A stretch of 41,159 nt of DNA from the NCBI RefSeq assembly GCF_014654785.1, contig NZ_BNBD01000026.1, positions 1 to 41,159 of the forward strand, in the 5' to 3' direction. Positions 15,970 through 23,876 of this stretch are shown here, piece by piece. Made by a program: the position numbers and the translations under genes. A model generated the notes under the pieces. That model was not told where the DNA came from. It ran no database searches and saw only the letters and a list, made by a program, of their open reading frames with translations. Source of the DNA: Streptomyces mashuensis. GTDB taxonomy: Bacteria > Actinomycetota > Actinomycetes > Streptomycetales > Streptomycetaceae. Each line of letters opens with the position of its first letter. Within the stretch, counting starts at the first letter, position 1.

Positions 15970-16023
15970 TCACACACGTGCGACAGCGCCAGCCCCGGCG
16001 GAGCGAGGTGGGAGAAGGCAGGG

Positions 16024-16043
16024 GGATTTTCCGCAGAAAATCC
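16024..16043 (+). terminator. Hairpin after the HTH-TPR gene
   Basis: GGATTTTC-CGCA-GAAAATCC, a perfect 8-base stem 54 bases downstream of the stop. It is notably AT-rich for this plasmid. Confidence 0.5.
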
Positions 16044-16131
16044 GAGCGGCCTCTCAGCAAGACGCGCCGCAACGGCGACCTCGGCTCCTTCTACGTCGGC
16101 TGACGACCGTCACACCGCTGCGCCGTGACGA

Positions 16132-16169
16132 AACGGGTCCGCGGGAGGGCGACCCGCCGCGGACCCGTT
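16132..16169. terminator. GC-rich hairpin before the desaturase promoter
   Basis: A 13-base perfect stem (16132-16144 with 16157-16169). It insulates the desaturase gene from read-through. Confidence 0.7.
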
Positions 16170-16191
16170 GTTGTGGGGCTCCCTCACTCAA

Positions 16192-16207
16192 AGCTAGTGG
16201 ACTAGCT
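16192..16207. promoter_or_regulatory. CTAG-type operator upstream of the desaturase gene
   Basis: AGCTAGTGGACTAGCT, a 7+2+7 perfect palindrome sharing its AGCTAGT/ACTAGCT halves with the larger palindrome before the GntR gene at 18582-18616. A possible -10 hexamer TACTCT follows at 16209-16214, so a bound repressor would block the promoter. Confidence 0.65.
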
Positions 16208-16263
16208 GTACTCTGCGTGATGCATGGCAGGGATCTGCCTGCCCTTGTCTGCCTTGGACACCC

Positions 16264-17298
16264 ATGCTGACCTGCTTATCCCTCATCGCCGCCGGCATCG
16301 CACTGCGCCAGGTCGACCGCGCCTGGTTCGCCCGCCGACGACCCCACGCGGCGTCTGCCGCGGAGCTGATAACCCTTCAGCGGTCCCGTGCGAACAACCT
16401 GACGCCAGCGCTGCTCCTCGCGGGGCAGTGGGTGCAGATCACCGGGTGGTGGCTGCTGGCCGGCCACAGCCCCGTGGCCGCGGCGGTCGCCGCCATCGGC
16501 ATGGCCGTCGCCTTCCGTCACCTGCAAGAGCTCAGCCACTTCGCCGTCCACGGCGTCCTGGCCCGCACCGCCCGCGCCAACCACGTACTCGCCGAGGCCG
16601 CCCACCTCCCCCTCGGCCTGGCTCCGGTGGCCGTACGGCGCCGGCGTCACGTGCGCGAGCACCACCCCAACGCCACCCTGGCCGCCGACCCCAACCTCGC
16701 CGAGCTCGGCGACGCAGGACTGCGCCCGGGGACGAGCCGGGGCCGGTTCGCCGTCGCGCTGCTGTACCCGCTCACGCCGCGCGGCATCCGCGCCACCGTC
16801 ACGGCTCTCGGGGCCACCGTCCGCCGCTCCCCCGGCCGCGCGGCCGCGCTTGCCGCTGTCCCTCTCGCCGCATACCTGGTTGGCGGCATCGAGGCCGTGG
16901 TGTGCGGGGTGCTCGTGCCGCGGCTGCTGCTCTACCCCCTGCTCGCCTGGATGAGCCTGCTGGTGGAGCACACGTGGTTCGACCCCGAGCCCCGCACCGG
17001 GACACCTGCCTGGGTGGAGGCGGGGCGGTGCCTGCGCCTGTATGCGGGCAACCGGCTGCTGGCGGCCTTCGCGGCGGTGACGTGGCTGCCGTACGGGGAC
17101 CTGCACCACTTCGCGCACTCCGCCCACCCGTCGGTGCGCTGGAACTACCTACGTGCCCTGGAGCGGCACCTGGGACTGCCGCACTTCGCGCCACCGGGGC
17201 TGCTGTGGGGGCCGGGCTCGGTCATGCGCCGGCACCGTGACGCCCTGCACGCCCGGCCTGCCGCCGCTGTCGTTCTGGAGGTCGCGCGCGCCGCGTGA
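16264..17298 (+). CDS. Fatty-acid-desaturase-like membrane protein
   Basis: 344 residues with several membrane segments. Three His clusters match the di-iron desaturase/hydroxylase superfamily: H86-LQELS-H92-FAV-H96, H129-VRE-H133-H134, and H281-H282-FA-H285-SA-H288. These ligate two irons used to oxidise C-H bonds of lipid-like substrates at the membrane. ATG 16264 is the first plausible start, but there is no Shine-Dalgarno; if transcription starts close by, the mRNA could have a very short leader. A CTAG-type operator lies 57 bases upstream, shared with the GntR/dapF region. The substrate is unknown: it could be a fatty acyl chain, a sterol-like compound or a carotenoid. Confidence 0.82.
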   Translation: MLTCLSLIAAGIALRQVDRAWFARRRPHAASAAELITLQRSRANNLTPALLLAGQWVQITGWWLLAGHSPVAAAVAAIGMAVAFRHLQELSHFAVHGVLARTARANHVLAEAAHLPLGLAPVAVRRRRHVREHHPNATLAADPNLAELGDAGLRPGTSRGRFAVALLYPLTPRGIRATVTALGATVRRSPGRAAALAAVPLAAYLVGGIEAVVCGVLVPRLLLYPLLAWMSLLVEHTWFDPEPRTGTPAWVEAGRCLRLYAGNRLLAAFAAVTWLPYGDLHHFAHSAHPSVRWNYLRALERHLGLPHFAPPGLLWGPGSVMRRHRDALHARPAAAVVLEVARAA

Positions 17299-17304
17299 GA
17301 GCAG

Positions 17305-17354
17305 CAACGCCGGACGGCCCGGACCCTGCTGGGGGTCCGGGCCGTCCGGCGTTG
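17305..17354. terminator. Bidirectional terminator between desaturase and dapF
   Basis: A perfect 22-base stem (17305-17326 with 17333-17354) and 6-base loop between two convergent genes. Confidence 0.9.
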
Positions 17355-17370
17355 TGGTGCTGCCGGTGAA

Positions 17371-18291
17371 TCAGGTGCGGGCGAGCACCCGGGCGCGGGG
17401 CGGTCTGCGCAGGGCGGTGGGGGCGAGGTGGAGGGTGCCCTGCGCGACGATCGCGGCGGGGCCGGTGAGTTCCATGGAGCCGTCGGCGGTGACGCGGACG
17501 TGCAGGCGGCCGCCGGGCAGGTCGACGGTGTACCGGCCGTACCCGGTGCCGTGCTCGCCGGCGGCGTGGCGGAGGGCGGCGACGGCGGCGCAGGCGCCGG
17601 TGCCGCAGGCGCGGGTCTCCCCCACGCCGCGCTCGTGGACGCGGACCTTCAGGTGCCGGGCGCTGTGGCGGACGGCGAAGTCGACGGTGACGCCGTGGGG
17701 GTAGGCGGAGGCGGGGGTGACGGTGGGCGCGGTGCGCAGGTCGCCGGCGTGGGTGAGGTCTTCGACGAGGACGACGGCGTGGGGGTTGCCCATGTCGACA
17801 TGGAGCGCAGGCCAGCGGCGGCGGCCGACGGTGACGTCGACGGGGCCGGAGCCGGGCAGGCGGGGGCGGCCCATCTGCACGGACACCGGGCCCTGCAGGC
17901 TGGCGGAGCGGTCGGCGACGTGGACCTGGCGGACGCCGGCGCGAGTGGCGATGACGAGGGCGCCGGGCGGGCGCAGGCCGGAGTCGACGAGGTAGCGGGC
18001 GAAGACGCGGATGCCGTTGCCGCACATCGCCGCGGTGGTGCCATCGGGGTTGCGGTAGTCCATGAACCACTCGGCCTCACCGGCCCAGGCGGCGGCCTCG
18101 GGGTCGGCGGTCGTACGGACGGCGCGCAGCAGGCCGTCGGCGCCGATGCCGGTGCGCCGGTCGCACAGGCGCCGTACGAGGTGGGCGTCTAAGCGCAGGC
18201 GGTGGCCGGGGTCGGGCAGGAGGAGGAAGTCGTTCTCGGCGCCGTGGCCCTTGAAGAAGGGCTGACGGGCGAGGGGGAGTGCGGGGGTCAT
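17371..18291 (-). CDS. dapF: Diaminopimelate epimerase
   Basis: 306 residues. Both catalytic Cys regions are intact: MC90GNGIR and ETRAC229GTGACA. KGHGAENDF near the N-terminus and CDRRTGIGADGLL are standard DapF signatures. DapF converts LL- to meso-diaminopimelate for lysine and, in many bacteria, peptidoglycan. Streptomyces cell wall uses LL-DAP, so this plasmid copy may serve lysine supply or a natural product, or act on a related substrate. ATG 18291 overlaps the preceding stop as ATGA. It is the second gene of a two-gene minus unit under the CTAG-type palindrome. A chromosomal copy would be expected too. Confidence 0.92.
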   Translation of the reverse strand: MTPALPLARQPFFKGHGAENDFLLLPDPGHRLRLDAHLVRRLCDRRTGIGADGLLRAVRTTADPEAAAWAGEAEWFMDYRNPDGTTAAMCGNGIRVFARYLVDSGLRPPGALVIATRAGVRQVHVADRSASLQGPVSVQMGRPRLPGSGPVDVTVGRRRWPALHVDMGNPHAVVLVEDLTHAGDLRTAPTVTPASAYPHGVTVDFAVRHSARHLKVRVHERGVGETRACGTGACAAVAALRHAAGEHGTGYGRYTVDLPGGRLHVRVTADGSMELTGPAAIVAQGTLHLAPTALRRPPRARVLART

Positions 18292-18548
18292 GGGCGGGTG
18301 CCCTTTCCTAACTCGAAGCGAAGCCAGGCGATTTGCCCCGTTTCGGTGTCGGTGAGGCCGTAGGTGGTGCCCAGTTCAAGGACCGCGACGAGCCGTGTCC
18401 AGCGGCGGGTGAGCCTGGCGGTGACGTCCGCCTCGATGCGCACGGCGCCGGGTTCGCGGACGATGCGGGGCTCGGCGCCGGTCAGTGCGGTGAGCTGGGC
18501 GGCCGCTGATTGGACCCGGGCGATCTGGGGGTCGTAGGCCACTGACAT
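18288..18548 (-). CDS. Small hypothetical protein (86 aa) upstream of dapF
   Basis: It begins MSVAYDPQIARVQSAAAQL and ends TDTETGQIAWLRFELGKGTRP. No family is recognised. Sequence such as VRIEADVTARLTRRWTRLVAVLELGTTYGLTD suggests a small alpha/beta domain. ATG 18548 has GGAAC nearby. Its stop overlaps dapF, so the two are co-translated. It faces the GntR gene across the CTAG palindrome. Confidence 0.65.
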   Translation of the reverse strand: MSVAYDPQIARVQSAAAQLTALTGAEPRIVREPGAVRIEADVTARLTRRWTRLVAVLELGTTYGLTDTETGQIAWLRFELGKGTRP

Positions 18549-18581
18549 CCGTTCCGGTCAGCCTGTGAATACTCGGAGTGG

Positions 18582-18616
18582 AGCTAGTCCCCTAGCTTTG
18601 AGCTAGGGGACTAGCT
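18582..18616. promoter_or_regulatory. Large CTAG-type operator between dapF unit and GntR gene
   Basis: Two 16-base arms (18582-18597 and 18601-18616) are perfect inverted copies around TTG. Each arm is itself a palindrome-like AGCTAG...CTAGCT. It lies in the divergent promoter region and shares its half-sites with 16192-16207. Likely the site of the GntR-type regulator. Confidence 0.8.
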
Positions 18617-18657
18617 TTGTCAATGCGTACAGGTCAGCCCCGCGGACAAGGAGAAGC

Positions 18658-19425
18658 ATGGCCAAGGGCCGCAGTGGCAACACCCCGGCGAACTACCTCC
18701 GCGTGGCCGACGCCCTCCGCCAGCGCGTCGTCAACGGCACCTGGGCGCCCGGCGACCGGCTACCCGGCCGCGGCGAGCTCGGCGCCGAGTTCGGCGTCGG
18801 GAAGAACACCGTCCGCGAGGCGCAGGAACTGCTGATCGCCGAGGGCCTGCTGGAAGGCCGCCCCGGCGCAGGGACGTACGTACGCACCCCGCCTCAGCGG
18901 CGGATCATGCACCGCACCGCCCCGCCCGGCAGCCTCGTCGGCATCGCCCCGGCCGGCTTCACCGGCACCTGGGAGTCCGACAGCACCGCCAAGGTCCCCG
19001 CCCCGCCCGCCATCGCGGTCCGCCTCGGCATCGGCGAGGGCGCACTGTGCGTGCGCACCGTCTATGAGTTCCTCGCCGACCGGCAGCCGGTCATGCTCGC
19101 CACCAGCTGGGAACCCATGTCCCTCACCGGCGGCACCCCCATCGTCCTGCCCGAGGGCGGCCCGCTCGCCGGGCGCGGCGTCGTCGAGCGCATGGCCCAC
19201 ATCGACATCACCGTCACCCGCGCCGTCGAGATGCCCCAGCCGGTCCAGGTCGACCACGACCAGGCCGAGCTGCTGGGCATCGCGGCCGGCTCGCAGGCCA
19301 CGCTGATCGAGCGCACCTACTACGCCGCCGACGGCCAGGCCGTGGAGACCGCCGACGTCCTCGTGCCGGCCGAGCGGTGGAAGATCGCTTACGAGATTCC
19401 GCTGGCGCCACCGCCCCAGCCCTGA
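18658..19425 (+). CDS. GntR-family (HutC type) transcriptional regulator
   Basis: 255 residues. The N-terminal winged helix (about 15-75) reads YLRVADALRQRVVNGTWAPGDRLPGRGELGAEFGVGKNTVREAQELLIAEGLLEGRPGAGTYV in outline. The C-terminal part resembles the UTRA ligand domain (VRTVYEFLADRQPVMLATSWEP...LIERTYYAADGQAVETADVLVP). AAGGAG sits 4 bases before ATG 18658. UTRA regulators release DNA when they bind a small ligand. The palindromes at 18582-18616 and 16192-16207 suggest it controls itself, the dapF unit and the desaturase gene. HutC-type GntR proteins also control transfer genes in Streptomyces plasmids (KorSA, TraR), but no CTAG site is seen at the transfer operon. Confidence 0.9.
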   Translation: MAKGRSGNTPANYLRVADALRQRVVNGTWAPGDRLPGRGELGAEFGVGKNTVREAQELLIAEGLLEGRPGAGTYVRTPPQRRIMHRTAPPGSLVGIAPAGFTGTWESDSTAKVPAPPAIAVRLGIGEGALCVRTVYEFLADRQPVMLATSWEPMSLTGGTPIVLPEGGPLAGRGVVERMAHIDITVTRAVEMPQPVQVDHDQAELLGIAAGSQATLIERTYYAADGQAVETADVLVPAERWKIAYEIPLAPPPQP

Positions 19426-19529
19426 GCCCCGCCGCGCGCCCGGCATGTGGCAGGGCGCGTCATGGCCGGCCAGCCGGCGCAGCACACCGTATTCGTGGCC
19501 CGTACCGGGCCGAGGAGGGGGAACGACCT

Positions 19530-20440
19530 GTGTCTGCACCACCGCGCCGCACCCCCGCGGCCCGTACCTTCGACGCCCTGGCCTCACCGGCCCTGACCAA
19601 CCTGCTCGGCGTCATCGGCGTCATCACGCCCGTCGCCGCCTGGGTCACCGCCCAGCCAGGCGTCAAGAACCTGCTGATCACCGCCGAGACGGCCATCGTG
19701 CTGGCCCTGGTGGCCACACATTTATGGCGGCAGTCGCGCTACATCACCCTGCCGCGCACCCATAACCTGAAGTCCATGGATGACGCGCACTTCTACGACC
19801 TTGTCCGCGCGCAACTCGAAAGGGAACTCGTCCAGGAGTACGACGAGATCGCCAACGGGCACCTTCGCGTCTACGCCAGCGAAGTCCCCGGCTGTCCGTC
19901 ACCCTGGTCAAGACCCTCATCGAATCCCAGTCCGAGCCGCAGCGCATCCTGGCGGCCGACCTGACCACCGACCCCACGCTGCTCACCCGGCGCCGGGAGT
20001 ACCTCGCCGCGAACCGGCAGATGATCGAGGCCGGCGGCGAGATCCAGCGCCTGTTCATCGCCTACCGCGACGACCTCGCCCGCGAGTCCTACGCCCGCGG
20101 CCTGCTCGCCCTCATCAGCCAGCACCGCGAGATCGGCGTCACCTGCGGCCTGGCCGTACGCGACCAGCTACGGCCCGAGCTCGCCGTCGACTACATCGTC
20201 TTCGCAGCCGCCGCCGTCCTCGTCGAGGAAGAGCAGGGCGACGCCGAATACACCCGCGGCCGCAGCAGCGTCCACTTCAAGGGTGTCGACCGCTGGCGCG
20301 ACCGCTTCACCTCCGCCTGGGGCCATGGCGCCGACTCCGCCCCCATGGCCCTGCAAAAGTACGAGCTCCTCACCCGCCCGATGCTCGACGGCGGCACCTG
20401 GGACACCGACCGCGTCACGCAGGCCGTCGACGACCTGTAG
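19530..20440 (+). pseudogene. Membrane-anchored hypothetical protein, interrupted by a frameshift
   Basis: GTG 19530 has GGAGGGGG 8 bases upstream and encodes an N-terminus with two hydrophobic segments (LLGVIGVITPVAAWV and TAIVLALVATHLW), followed by DDAHFYDLVRAQLERELVQEYDEI. The frame changes after about 19886-19889 (CCCC), where one missing C would bring the sequence back into the frame of LVKTLIESQSEPQRILAADL...AVDDL, which ends at 20440. Both halves have good Streptomyces codon bias. The result is either a real 1-base deletion or a sequencing error; as given, the product stops at 19964. Function unknown; perhaps part of the GntR unit. Confidence 0.65.
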
Positions 20441-20452
20441 AACGGCATGCAA

Positions 20453-20481
20453 AAGGGGCCTGGCACGACGCCAGGCCCCTT
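20453..20481 (+). terminator. Hairpin terminator after the frameshifted gene
   Basis: AAGGGGCCTGGC / GCCAGGCCCCTT, a 12-base perfect stem, 12 bases after the stop codon. Confidence 0.85.
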
Positions 20482-20614
20482 CGCTGTTCTCCACCACCGT
20501 CACGGTGGCACGCCCGTACGGCCACCGTCGCGTCCTCGTCAGCCGTCGGACCGGTCGTCCCAGTGGGCCAGTGCCCTGGGCGCCGGTGCCGGTGCCGGTG
20601 CCGGTGCGGGAGGG

Positions 20615-20890
20615 TCAGCCGAGGGCGTCCGGGTTGATGCCCTGGGCGCGGGCGAGGGCGAACAGGACACGTTCCATCGTGTCCAGCCGCTCCGTGATCG
20701 ACCGGTCCCCCGGCGCACCGATGGCGTCGGCGAGGGAGTCGATGTTGCCGAACGCGGTGCGCTGCTGCTCCCGGATCATCGCCAGTTGCTCGCCGTGCTC
20801 GGCAAGGGTGCGGCCGGTGCGGAATGCCTCGGCCTCCAGGTCTCGCAGCCGCTCGTCGTGCGTTGCCGTCTCGCTCACCATGCCGCCCAT
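20615..20890 (-). CDS. Coiled-coil-like hypothetical protein (91 aa)
   Basis: It begins MGGMVSETATHDERLRDLEAEAF and continues with heptad-like helices (LAEHGEQLAMIREQQ, ERLDTMERVLFALARAQG). No family recognised. The start ATG 20890 has GAGG 9 bases upstream; a second ATG lies 9 bases on. Downstream of its stop (20583-20608) is a short GCCGGT tandem run. Confidence 0.5.
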   Translation of the reverse strand: MGGMVSETATHDERLRDLEAEAFRTGRTLAEHGEQLAMIREQQRTAFGNIDSLADAIGAPGDRSITERLDTMERVLFALARAQGINPDALG

Positions 20891-21082
20891 CTTGTCACGC
20901 CTCGGCGGGCCCCAGCTCCAGCGGCCAGCCATTCCAGGCTGTGCGCCCTGCGGCGCTACCGCACGCCGGGTTTCCGGTCGCCCTTCCCGGGTGTTTGCTG
21001 ATGGTGGAGGCCGGAAATCGGGAGGTTTTCGGTCGCGCCGGTCCGCTGTATTGCGGGCGACGACCGGTTGGGAGTGATGGGT

Positions 21083-21604
21083 ATGAAGCGCTGCGAGGGG
21101 CCCGGATGCACACGGATGCTCGCATCAGCCAGTGGGCGGGGTGGGCGGCCAAGGAGGTTCTGTTCAGAGGCGTGCCGCTCCAGGAATCGCCGGCTCATGG
21201 CCAAGATCAACCAGTGCACCGACCGCCGCGAGGTGCGTCTCGAAGACACCGCCGAGCGGCGCCACGAGGTGAGGGCGGCGGCGTACGCGGTGGCCGGCGC
21301 GGCGCGCCGCCTGGCCGCCGAGCTGGACGCGGAGGCCGAGCGGCCCGACTGGCAGCAGCCCGCAGGCTGGCATGGGAGGCGGCTGACGGCGCAGCCCCAG
21401 CATCCGGCCGGCCGCTACACCACGGCGGCGCTGGAGGTGCTGGACCAGGCGCACGGCCTGGTGGCAGCAGCCGTCGCTGCCGACCGCGCGGCCGGCGCCG
21501 ACTGGGCCAGCATCGGCGCCGCTCTCGGCGTCTCCGCCGACACCGCCTCCCGCCGCTACCGCACCATGCCCACCATGCCCGCCGACGACCAGCAGGCACA
21601 GTAG
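21083..21604 (+). CDS. Zinc-finger plus HTH-like hypothetical protein
   Basis: 173 residues. The N-terminus MKRCEGPGCTRML...RRFCSEACRSRNRR contains two Cys pairs in a compact zinc-finger pattern. The C-terminus GADWASIGAALGVSADTASRRYR has an HTH look, the kind used to judge ADWA(S/T)I entry sequences of Streptomyces. The middle is helical. ATG 21083 is chosen since GGGAG is 8 bases ahead. Probably a DNA-binding protein; partner genes unknown. It faces the end of the VirB4-like gene. Confidence 0.65.
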   Translation: MKRCEGPGCTRMLASASGRGGRPRRFCSEACRSRNRRLMAKINQCTDRREVRLEDTAERRHEVRAAAYAVAGAARRLAAELDAEAERPDWQQPAGWHGRRLTAQPQHPAGRYTTAALEVLDQAHGLVAAAVAADRAAGADWASIGAALGVSADTASRRYRTMPTMPADDQQAQ

Positions 21605-21695
21605 ACCGCAGGGCCACCAGTCCAGGGGCGGGCCGACGAGGTGGCCGACGTATGACGACGGTCCCGTGCTTCCCGGTGAGCGCGGGGACGACGTC

Positions 21696-23876
21696 TCAGA
21701 GCAGACTGGTCTTCTTGTGCTTCAGCCGCTCACCGCTCTCTGCATCGAGGGCTACACCGTCCGCGGTGAACCTGACGGTGCGGTGCGGTACGTGCGCTCC
21801 GGGCTTCGCGTTCGCCCCCCTCACGGAAAACCGTGCGTCAACCGGTCGCCACCGGTCGTTGATGGGGACGCTGACCTCTAGGCGAATCGGCATCAAAGAC
21901 CCGAAGTCGCGCGAGTCTATGTTTTCCCTCTCCTTCTTTGCGACTTGTCCGCTGGCGTCGATACGGACAAGTCCGGGCTTCTCCTCGGCGGCGACCCAAA
22001 CCGACACGATGACCGAGTGGCCGTCCTTGCTCCACTCTGCCGACGTCTCCGCGGCCACGCCGTCGATTCGTACGTCTGCCGCAGCGAAGCCCTTGTAGGT
22101 GGCCTGTTTCCTCTGCTCTTTCTGGCTCTGCTGCTCGCTGTCGGCTTTGTTCCAGACGCCCGCTGCCGCGAGGGCCAGGGCCGCAACGACGGCAATGGGG
22201 AGCCAGGTGCGCCGACGCGAGGGAGACGTGGGGGCGGCGTCGGTGGCGGTCGGTGTGGGCGGCTCGGGCTGGGGCCCGCGATACCACTCCGTGCTGGGGT
22301 CGGCCTTCTCGTACCACTCGACGTCTTTGCCCATGCGGGCGACGGTAGCGCGCAGCCGCGCAGCCTGGTGTGGATCACCGCACAACTCCGCCACCCGGGC
22401 CCGAGTCGCCAGCCAGGACACGGCCTGGTCGGAGTCGATGCCGTGGGCGTTGATGTCCTCGCGCTCACCAATGGCGGCGAGTTGGGCGGCCTCGTTGCAC
22501 CGGCCTTCCTGCGCGGCCTGCAAGACCTCGTGGTGCCGGGTGTCGATGACGTTGGGCGGCATCTCCCAGTCCCAGCTGTCCTCATCGTCCTCCGGCTGGG
22601 GGGCCTGGTCGTCCCGCGACGGCTGGGCCTGATCCGGGTCCTCTTCCACGCCGTCGTCCTCGACGTCGTCCGCATTCTGTTCGTCGGCCGAGTCCTGGAC
22701 CAGGGCCTGCTGCGCCGCGCGGCGCCGCGATGAGGTGTCGGTGAGCCTGGCCTCTTCCTCACTGAGCATGGTTTGGACGATGTCGACGTAGTTGGGGCCG
22801 ACCTTCCATACGGCCTGCCCCGGCCCGAGCGTCGGGATGGTGTCGACGGCCCACTGCGGCAGGCCCAGCAGCGCGCCGACGACCGCCGCCTCTTCCGGGC
22901 CCAGCCGGCCAACGTGCGCGATCTCGCACAGCCGCGCCAGGTCCTGCGCCCGGCCGTCGCCCAGGTCGGACAGCGTGTGCATCACCACGTCCAGGGACAG
23001 CGCGGCCCTGCGACTGTTCTTCAGCTGCCGCTGAATCAGCGCGCTCGTGGCCGGGGACAGCAGGATCTGCCACGCCTCTTCGAGGACCAGGTGCCGGTGG
23101 ACGGCCGTGGACTGGCGCAGCCAGATGTGTTCGGCCCAGCACATCACCGCTGCCATGAGCGAGGGGATGGCGGGGCTGTTGCGGTCCAGGCCGGTGAAGT
23201 CAAAGGACAGGATCGGCAGGTCCGTCTCAGGCAGCGCTGCGTCCGGTCCGTCGAACATGCCGCTGAGCGATCCCTCGGTGTAGCGGGACAGGGCGATGGC
23301 TGCGCCCTCGCCCCACTCGGCCAGCTTCTGGGCCGACCACCTGCCGTCCTCCGGCGTGACAAGTGCGTCCACCAGAGCGTCCAGTGAGGTGGTCTTGGGG
23401 TGGTTCAGGGCGTGCTGGAGGGCGTGGGTGGCCTGGTGGCTGAGCGCGCCCGGCTCGACGGCCACGACGAGCGAGCGGATCAGCTGTTCGCGCACCTGGG
23501 GCGGGAACAGGTCGGAGCACGGGTTGAGCGTGAAACTGCCGGCCTGAACGACCTGGCCGCCGAGCGCCTGGACCACGGGCTGCCACTCACCGTGCACGCC
23601 GTCCTCGCCGAAGGAGTCGATGACGACGGCCTGGTGGCCGTGGTCGCGGATCTCCCGGTACGTCCGGACCTTGGCTGTCGTGGACTTGCCGGACCCGAGG
23701 CCGCCCAGCGCCAGGGAGTTGGTGGACGGCAGGATCGCGGTGTCGGCCAGCACGGGGGAGAGGTGGAACGGGCGGCCGTCCAGCAGGGAGCGCCCGATCG
23801 GGATACCGGGGAACTGGGTGCTGGAGGCGACGAGCGGCGCGGTGATCGCGGCGTGGTTGGAGGGCAGACGGATCAC
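21696..23876 (-). CDS. VirB4/TraC-like conjugation ATPase with membrane-linked C-terminal extension
   Basis: 726 residues. Walker A GGLGSGKSTT (K64), FDFTGLDR and HLVLEEAWQILL (Walker B region), and RQLKNSRRAALSLDVVMHTLSDL fit the VirB4/AAA-10 family that powers type IV secretion. After an Asp/Glu-rich linker (DVEDDGVEEDPDQ) comes a TPR-like part and then a hydrophobic segment (TWLPIAVVAALALAAAGVW). An exposed C-terminal domain follows (EKPGLVRIDASGQV...). The usual VirB4 lacks this extension. GTG 23876 overlaps the previous stop (GTGA) and follows AAAGGGG. It is the last gene of the minus-strand conjugation operon. Confidence 0.85.
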   Translation of the reverse strand: MIRLPSNHAAITAPLVASSTQFPGIPIGRSLLDGRPFHLSPVLADTAILPSTNSLALGGLGSGKSTTAKVRTYREIRDHGHQAVVIDSFGEDGVHGEWQPVVQALGGQVVQAGSFTLNPCSDLFPPQVREQLIRSLVVAVEPGALSHQATHALQHALNHPKTTSLDALVDALVTPEDGRWSAQKLAEWGEGAAIALSRYTEGSLSGMFDGPDAALPETDLPILSFDFTGLDRNSPAIPSLMAAVMCWAEHIWLRQSTAVHRHLVLEEAWQILLSPATSALIQRQLKNSRRAALSLDVVMHTLSDLGDGRAQDLARLCEIAHVGRLGPEEAAVVGALLGLPQWAVDTIPTLGPGQAVWKVGPNYVDIVQTMLSEEEARLTDTSSRRRAAQQALVQDSADEQNADDVEDDGVEEDPDQAQPSRDDQAPQPEDDEDSWDWEMPPNVIDTRHHEVLQAAQEGRCNEAAQLAAIGEREDINAHGIDSDQAVSWLATRARVAELCGDPHQAARLRATVARMGKDVEWYEKADPSTEWYRGPQPEPPTPTATDAAPTSPSRRRTWLPIAVVAALALAAAGVWNKADSEQQSQKEQRKQATYKGFAAADVRIDGVAAETSAEWSKDGHSVIVSVWVAAEEKPGLVRIDASGQVAKKERENIDSRDFGSLMPIRLEVSVPINDRWRPVDARFSVRGANAKPGAHVPHRTVRFTADGVALDAESGERLKHKKTSLL

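Noticed and set aside
20583..20608. GCCGGT tandem run as a functional repeat
   Set aside because: Short simple-sequence run in a GC-rich intergenic gap; too common by chance to claim a role.
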